Virus record (IMG/VR): IMGVR_UViG_3300025898_000008
Span: 1-51,056 of that record
DNA: 51,056 nt
Source of the DNA: a virus
Strand: one strand, 5' to 3'
Position numbers and translations under genes: made by a program. Of the stretch, positions 47,838 through 51,056 are shown piece after piece. The notes under the pieces are model-generated. The model did not search any database and was not told where the DNA came from. It saw only the letters and a list, made by a program, of their open reading frames with translations. Positions within the stretch are counted from its first letter, which is position 1; each line of letters starts with the position of its first letter.

Positions 47838-48322
47838 ACGAGCTTCGCTTTTTCGTTCCCGGCCATCCGGCCCCAGGTGGATCAAAGTCCGCGTTTGTGC
47901 CGACCAACCGACAGACCGGCGAACCATACCGGAAGAATGGCCGGATCATCGTGAACGTGACTGATGCCGGGGGAAAGAAAACAAAGGCATGGCGACAGGA
48001 AGTGGCGAAGGCCGCTTTTATCGCAATGAAGAACGCGGACCTTGCCCCGTTTACCGGCCCCGTGGAAATGGAGTTGTTGTTTCACATGCCAAGGCCGAAG
48101 TCTCATTACCGCTCAGATGGGGTCACGCTGCGTCCAGGATGCCCGCTACAGCACGTTTTCAAGCCGGACGCACTCAAGCTAGGACGGGCCGTTGAAGACG
48201 GTTTAACGGGAATCTGCTTCGCCGATGATTCTCAGGTCGTGAAAGAAAGCCTGGAGAAATTCTACAGCGACCAGCCCGGCGCATGGGTTTGCATAAAGGA
48301 GGCGGAAAAATGTTCTCGGTAA
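47834..48322 (+). CDS. rusA: RusA-type Holliday junction resolvase
   Basis: The 162-aa product begins MNELRFFVPGHPAPGGSKS, with PGHPAPGGSK as in RusA openings. The catalytic Asp-rich block is KPDALKLGRAVEDGLTGICF followed by DDSQVV, the KPD..L..AVxDALTG...DD pattern. It cleaves four-way junctions and branches in replicated phage DNA before packaging. ATGA coupling supports the start. Length is slightly above the ~120-aa E. coli enzyme. Confidence 0.87.
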   Translation: MNELRFFVPGHPAPGGSKSAFVPTNRQTGEPYRKNGRIIVNVTDAGGKKTKAWRQEVAKAAFIAMKNADLAPFTGPVEMELLFHMPRPKSHYRSDGVTLRPGCPLQHVFKPDALKLGRAVEDGLTGICFADDSQVVKESLEKFYSDQPGAWVCIKEAEKCSR

Positions 48323-48678
48323 GACAAAAGCGCGAAATAGCAGACAAGGTTCAGGCAATCTTGCGAGCGACGAATCACCCTGAATTGCCCGAGGGCGAGA
48401 TTCGGTTTCATCTGCACGTTGATGGCGCGGCCTCGTGGTCGTGGGCCGACATTCAAAACAATAGCGCGGTGCTGGTTCCAGAGATCAACCCGCACCCGAT
48501 TGGTTTTGGGCCGCGCGTCATTGCCGGTCAAGCGCCTCGTTGTTCCAAAATAGCGCGCACCATTGGGGCGCTGAAAATCATGGAGGCGCTCCGGGCGCAA
48601 GACGCAGACGCGGCGGATTGTGAAAAAGCAGTTCAGCGGGCTTATCCCAAACAACTGGGTCAACAAGATTCTAGATGA
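48310..48678 (+). CDS. Phage hypothetical protein
   Basis: The 122-aa product starts MFSVRQKREIADKVQAILR. I recall the block KREIADKVQxILRxTxHPELPEGEIxFxLHVxG and WSWADIxNN from many phages, function unknown. It overlaps the end of the RusA gene by 13 bp and carries a GGAGG ribosome binding site. Its C-terminal 59 bp overlap the next gene. Confidence 0.7.
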   Translation: MFSVRQKREIADKVQAILRATNHPELPEGEIRFHLHVDGAASWSWADIQNNSAVLVPEINPHPIGFGPRVIAGQAPRCSKIARTIGALKIMEALRAQDADAADCEKAVQRAYPKQLGQQDSR

Positions 48679-48982
48679 GATAGAGCTGCGAGCCTCTAAA
48701 GTGCCTTCGGCGCCTTGGATTTACGGAATAACTTCGCGTGAGCAGAGCGATAAATTCTGGGTTCGCGAGAAGGGGAAGTCCGGTATTGGGCAGCACATTT
48801 GTTTTGTCCATTACGGCAACGCGTTTCAAAATGAGGACCGCGCCGAATTTATCTCCGCCGCCCGTACAGACGTTCCAAAGCTCGTAAAGGCGCTACGAAG
48901 GGCTGTCAAGGGTCTAACGATTTTAGATGCCAAAGGGACGCTTGACGACATAACCGCCATCCTCAATGGAGAAAACCTATGA
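48620..48982 (+). CDS. Ead/Ea22-like phage protein
   Basis: The 120-aa product uses GTG at 48620. It has an opening ILDEIELRASKVPSAPWIY (compare EIxxRAxxATPGPW), a middle with KFWVREKGKSGIGQH and an end AEFISAARTDVPKLVKALRR (compare AxFIAxARxDVPxLLxxL). This is the pattern of lambda Ead/Ea22-like early proteins, of unknown function. It overlaps the previous gene by 59 bp and the next by ATGA. Confidence 0.65.
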   Translation: MKKQFSGLIPNNWVNKILDEIELRASKVPSAPWIYGITSREQSDKFWVREKGKSGIGQHICFVHYGNAFQNEDRAEFISAARTDVPKLVKALRRAVKGLTILDAKGTLDDITAILNGENL

Positions 48983-49626
48983 ACGAGAACCGTAAAGACG
49001 CACGAGAAGCATCCGAAGCCGTAGAAAGGGAAGATTTAGGGGAAACCGGAGCCGTCATAACTAACAACCCGTGTAAGGGACAGATGGAGTCAATTATGAA
49101 ATCAACAAATCCTTCGCAAGTCGCCAATCGCACCGCGCATCACTCATCGCCAATACGATGGACCTTAAGGGAGATCAGGTTGCGTCGCATCATTACGAAT
49201 AGCCGAGTGGCATTACATAAGGCGGACTTAGCGTTGGGGCATAGCCCGCCGCGACAGCTATCCAAGGGAGCGCCGCCGTCAGAGGATACGAAGCGATTAG
49301 ATTGGCTACTCGCGCAAGGCAACAAGGAAGGGCATCACGGATGGAGCGTAATGCTTCGTTACGACAACTATCAGGACGGCGCTCAAATTCTGGACGCTGA
49401 CGGGAAAGTTGTCGCGGACTGCTACGAATTACTGGTCGAAGGCGACGGAGACGCGAACCCGATTGCGCAATTTCGAGCCGCCATCGACGCAGCTATGGTG
49501 CGTGACGACGCAGGGAAAGCGTCCGCAGTTCTGCCGCCTGAAGCGCCACGCGAGTTTTCCAAAGGAGAAGAAAGTGCCGCGCCGCCATCCGCGACCACAA
49601 AAGACAAGACGGATTCAGGAAAATAA
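48979..49626 (+). CDS. Hypothetical phage protein
   Basis: The 215-aa product has a polar N-terminus with NPCKGQMESIMKSTNPSQV, a basic middle (RRIITNSRVALHKADLALG) and a domain with DTKRLDWLLAQGNKEGHHG, YEL...DANPIAQFRAAIDAAM. The DTKRLDWL...FRxAIDAAM pattern occurs in small phage early proteins. It ends with a Ser/Lys/Pro-rich tail. Function unknown. Confidence 0.6.
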   Translation: MNENRKDAREASEAVEREDLGETGAVITNNPCKGQMESIMKSTNPSQVANRTAHHSSPIRWTLREIRLRRIITNSRVALHKADLALGHSPPRQLSKGAPPSEDTKRLDWLLAQGNKEGHHGWSVMLRYDNYQDGAQILDADGKVVADCYELLVEGDGDANPIAQFRAAIDAAMVRDDAGKASAVLPPEAPREFSKGEESAAPPSATTKDKTDSGK

Positions 49627-49652
49627 TTGCTTGTCATAATTCCCTGTAAAGT

Positions 49653-49670
49653 TCACGTTTGTTTACGTGA
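49653..49670 (+). promoter_or_regulatory. Inverted repeat covering the initiator start codon
   Basis: TCACGT (49653..49658) pairs with ACGTGA (49665..49670), with a 6-base TTGTTT loop. The start codon GTG of the DnaD-like gene (49667..49669) lies in the 3' arm, so the hairpin could hide it, or the DNA palindrome could bind a repressor. No clear ribosome binding site is visible upstream. A TTGTCA at 49631 could be a -35 box, but no good -10 follows. Confidence 0.4.
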
Positions 49671-50383
49671 GTTACGCCAAGCTGTTTTCCTCGATCACTG
49701 AATCTTCGCTGTGGTCGGAACCGAAAGAAGTGCGGCTGCTCTTTGTGACGATGCTTGCGAAGGCCAATTCCGTGGGATTCGTGGAAGCGTCGATTCCTGG
49801 CCTGGCTCGCGTAGCAAATCTTTCTCCGCAAGAAGTTGAAACGGCGATTCCGATTCTGGAAGGGCCAGACCCGTTTTCAAAGAATCCCGAATGCGAAGGC
49901 AGGCGGATCGTGAAAGCGCCGGGCGGCTGGATGGTGCTGAATTACGAAGATTACCGGAACCGAACTTCTGACGAGGAGCGCCGGGAATACATGCGCGAAT
50001 ACATGCGTAACTACCGCAAGGAGAAGGAGTGTAAACAGGATGTAAACAATGTTAAGAAAAGTAAAAAATCTCCCTCTGCTTCTTCTTCTGTATCTGCCTG
50101 TTCTTGTACGCAGAGTGAAGTCGAAGATTTTTGCGAGTCTTTAGGGCTTCCCCGATCCGATGGTGAAGCCATGTTCTTGCACTGGCAGGAAAAAGGGCCA
50201 GCGAAGGTGAAGGATTGGCGGGCGACGATCCGCAAATGGAAATCGTTCGGGTATATGCCGAGTCAGAAAAGGAAAAATGGAACACATCAAGGAAATACTA
50301 CCGAAAGCCGTCGAAACGTTGGAACAGCCAACGAAGGGAAATCCGCGCAATACAAAGGCGTGGGGCGACTTCCAGGCGTTTGA
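49667..50383 (+). CDS. DnaD-like replication initiator protein
   Basis: The 238-aa product starts (GTG) MSYAKLFSSITESSLWSEP, followed by RLLFVTMLAKANSVGFVEA, IPGLARVANLSPQEVETAI: the winged-helix opening (compare FxxxDWxxLxxxxR) of DnaD-like initiators. Residues about 115-155 are a basic and Ser-rich linker (NVKKSKKSPSASSSV). The C-terminal part WQEKGPAKVKDWRATIRKW resembles the region linking initiators to helicase loaders. It overlaps the loader gene by 107 bp. Its likely job is to open the origin and recruit the loader; I place the origin in or near this region only as a guess. Confidence 0.75.
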   Translation: MSYAKLFSSITESSLWSEPKEVRLLFVTMLAKANSVGFVEASIPGLARVANLSPQEVETAIPILEGPDPFSKNPECEGRRIVKAPGGWMVLNYEDYRNRTSDEERREYMREYMRNYRKEKECKQDVNNVKKSKKSPSASSSVSACSCTQSEVEDFCESLGLPRSDGEAMFLHWQEKGPAKVKDWRATIRKWKSFGYMPSQKRKNGTHQGNTTESRRNVGTANEGKSAQYKGVGRLPGV

Positions 50384-50942
50384 AACCTTTGACGATCCGC
50401 AACTGGACCGCATGAAAGTGGCGGCTGCCGGATTTGTTGATGACATGCTTTGCGCCCGGCATCCGTATTGGCTCTCGCTTCTCGGCACGAGCGGGGCCGG
50501 GAAAACAATGCTCGCGAAGATAATCTGGCGAAAGTTCCGAGACACGCTTGACCGCGAAATTGATTGGCCTTCAACGAAACGGACGCAAGGTCCGAATTGT
50601 CCGCACGGAAGAATTATTCGGTACCACGGCGGCTACATCAACTGGGGCGATGCGATCAACAACCGAATGCTCAAGGGCGAGTATGATTTTCTTGAGGACA
50701 TGCGCGAGTACAGTTTTTTCGCGATTGATGACATCGCGAGCGAGTACGAGCGGCATCGTGAACTATCTGCCAGCAAACTTTACAACGTCTTGGAAGCGCG
50801 TCTTAGGAAATGGACCGTGATAACGGCGAATCTTTCGCTCGATCAAATCGGGAATAATCTCGACGCTCGGATTGCGTCACGAATGCTGCGAAATGAGAGC
50901 GTTGTCGTTGATGTTAATGTTCCCGACTACAATCTCAGATGA
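50277..50942 (+). CDS. DnaC-like helicase loader / AAA+ ATPase
   Basis: The 221-aa product has Walker A GTSGAGKT (70-77), Walker B FFAIDDI (147-153) and a TVITANLSLDQI sensor strand with LDARIASRMLR, an arginine-rich end as in DnaC/IstB ATPases. It would load the host DnaB helicase, since no phage helicase is encoded. Its ATG lies 107 bp inside the initiator gene. The last residues (PDYNLR) are lost in the left-end copy of the terminal repeat because of a one-base deletion. Confidence 0.85.
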   Translation: MEHIKEILPKAVETLEQPTKGNPRNTKAWGDFQAFETFDDPQLDRMKVAAAGFVDDMLCARHPYWLSLLGTSGAGKTMLAKIIWRKFRDTLDREIDWPSTKRTQGPNCPHGRIIRYHGGYINWGDAINNRMLKGEYDFLEDMREYSFFAIDDIASEYERHRELSASKLYNVLEARLRKWTVITANLSLDQIGNNLDARIASRMLRNESVVVDVNVPDYNLR

Positions 50943-51056
50943 AAAATGGAAACGATCCGACACTTTGTTGCGAGCCGTACTGCCGGAACCGAAGGCGCAA
51001 GGATCGCCGCAGATGCTTCAAGCATGACGCGAGACGCAAGCGGGCCGCGAATCCAA
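50912..51056. repeat. Terminal redundancy of the contig, right copy
   Basis: Right copy of 1..144, with one extra C at 50930. The loader reading frame is intact here, so this version is probably the correct one. Confidence 0.9.
50939..51056 (+). CDS. 5' part of the HNH gene (same gene as 27..422, continued across the junction)
   Basis: The ATG at 50939 overlaps the loader stop by ATGA. The frame continues in the same way as 27..144 and is cut by the contig end. It should be counted once with 27..422 when the circle is closed. Confidence 0.8.
   Translation, partial: MKNGNDPTLCCEPYCRNRRRKDRRRCFKHDARRKRAANP

Overview
The window is a complete phage genome, apparently a circular contig. Its first 144 bases recur at the end (50912..51056) with a single one-base indel, so the unique circle is about 50.9 kb. 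There is no rRNA, tRNA, CRISPR array or insertion sequence that I can see. The gene set is that of a tailed phage with podovirus-like (P22-type) architecture: terminase large subunit, portal, scaffold, major capsid protein, a P22 gp10-like tail component, ejection-type proteins and two repeat-rich tail fibres, but no tape measure and no sheath. I see no integrase and no convincing lysogeny repressor, so a virulent lifestyle is the simplest reading. Lipoprotein signals and a lipobox-plus-C-terminal-helix protein that fits a unimolecular spanin point to a Gram-negative host. The host genus cannot be read from the sequence.

Layout in circular order. (1) A replication/recombination operon runs on the + strand from 44063 through the contig junction to 1783: C5 methyltransferase with an overlapping second gene, ERF-type annealing protein, HNH nuclease, YqaJ/lambda-type exonuclease, sigma-region-4-like protein, RusA-type resolvase, DnaD-like initiator, DnaC-like loader, a second HNH nuclease and a DnaN-type sliding clamp. 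No DNA polymerase or replicative helicase is encoded, so the phage probably equips the host replisome with its own clamp and loader. (2) A broken second copy of the methyltransferase (1796..2225) closes this block. (3) A minus-strand block (6168 down to 2217) of tightly packed small genes holds two Lar-like zinc-ribbon proteins, a Lys-rich protein and an Ala-rich protein encoded by a long trinucleotide repeat. It diverges from the + strand at an inverted repeat (6187..6233). (4) Packaging and head genes (7057..17832), with a candidate promoter, a strongly structured leader and a downstream hairpin around the capsid gene. (5) Tail and ejection genes (17819..28958). (6) A minus-strand insert (31915 down to 28979) whose main gene is an 826-aa glycosyltransferase/glycosyltransferase/FkbM methyltransferase fusion. 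(7) Tail fibres (31979..37614), then a lysis and small-membrane-protein region (37884..43317).

The most interesting signals are these. First, the +1 reading frame inside the C5 methyltransferase gene is an intact 254-codon gene (44067..44831) covering the whole catalytic domain, and traces of both frames persist with the same +1 offset in the degraded copy near 1800. Second, the two methyltransferase 5' ends form a near-identical ~100-bp direct repeat bracketing the replication module. Third, the capsid mRNA leader (about 15914..16078) contains two tandem hairpins with identical loops and different but complementary stems, followed by a closed junction next to the ribosome binding site.

Genes are packed with ATGA, GTGA or TTGA overlaps, which I used to choose most start codons. 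All functional calls come from motif recognition and memory of families; no database search was run.
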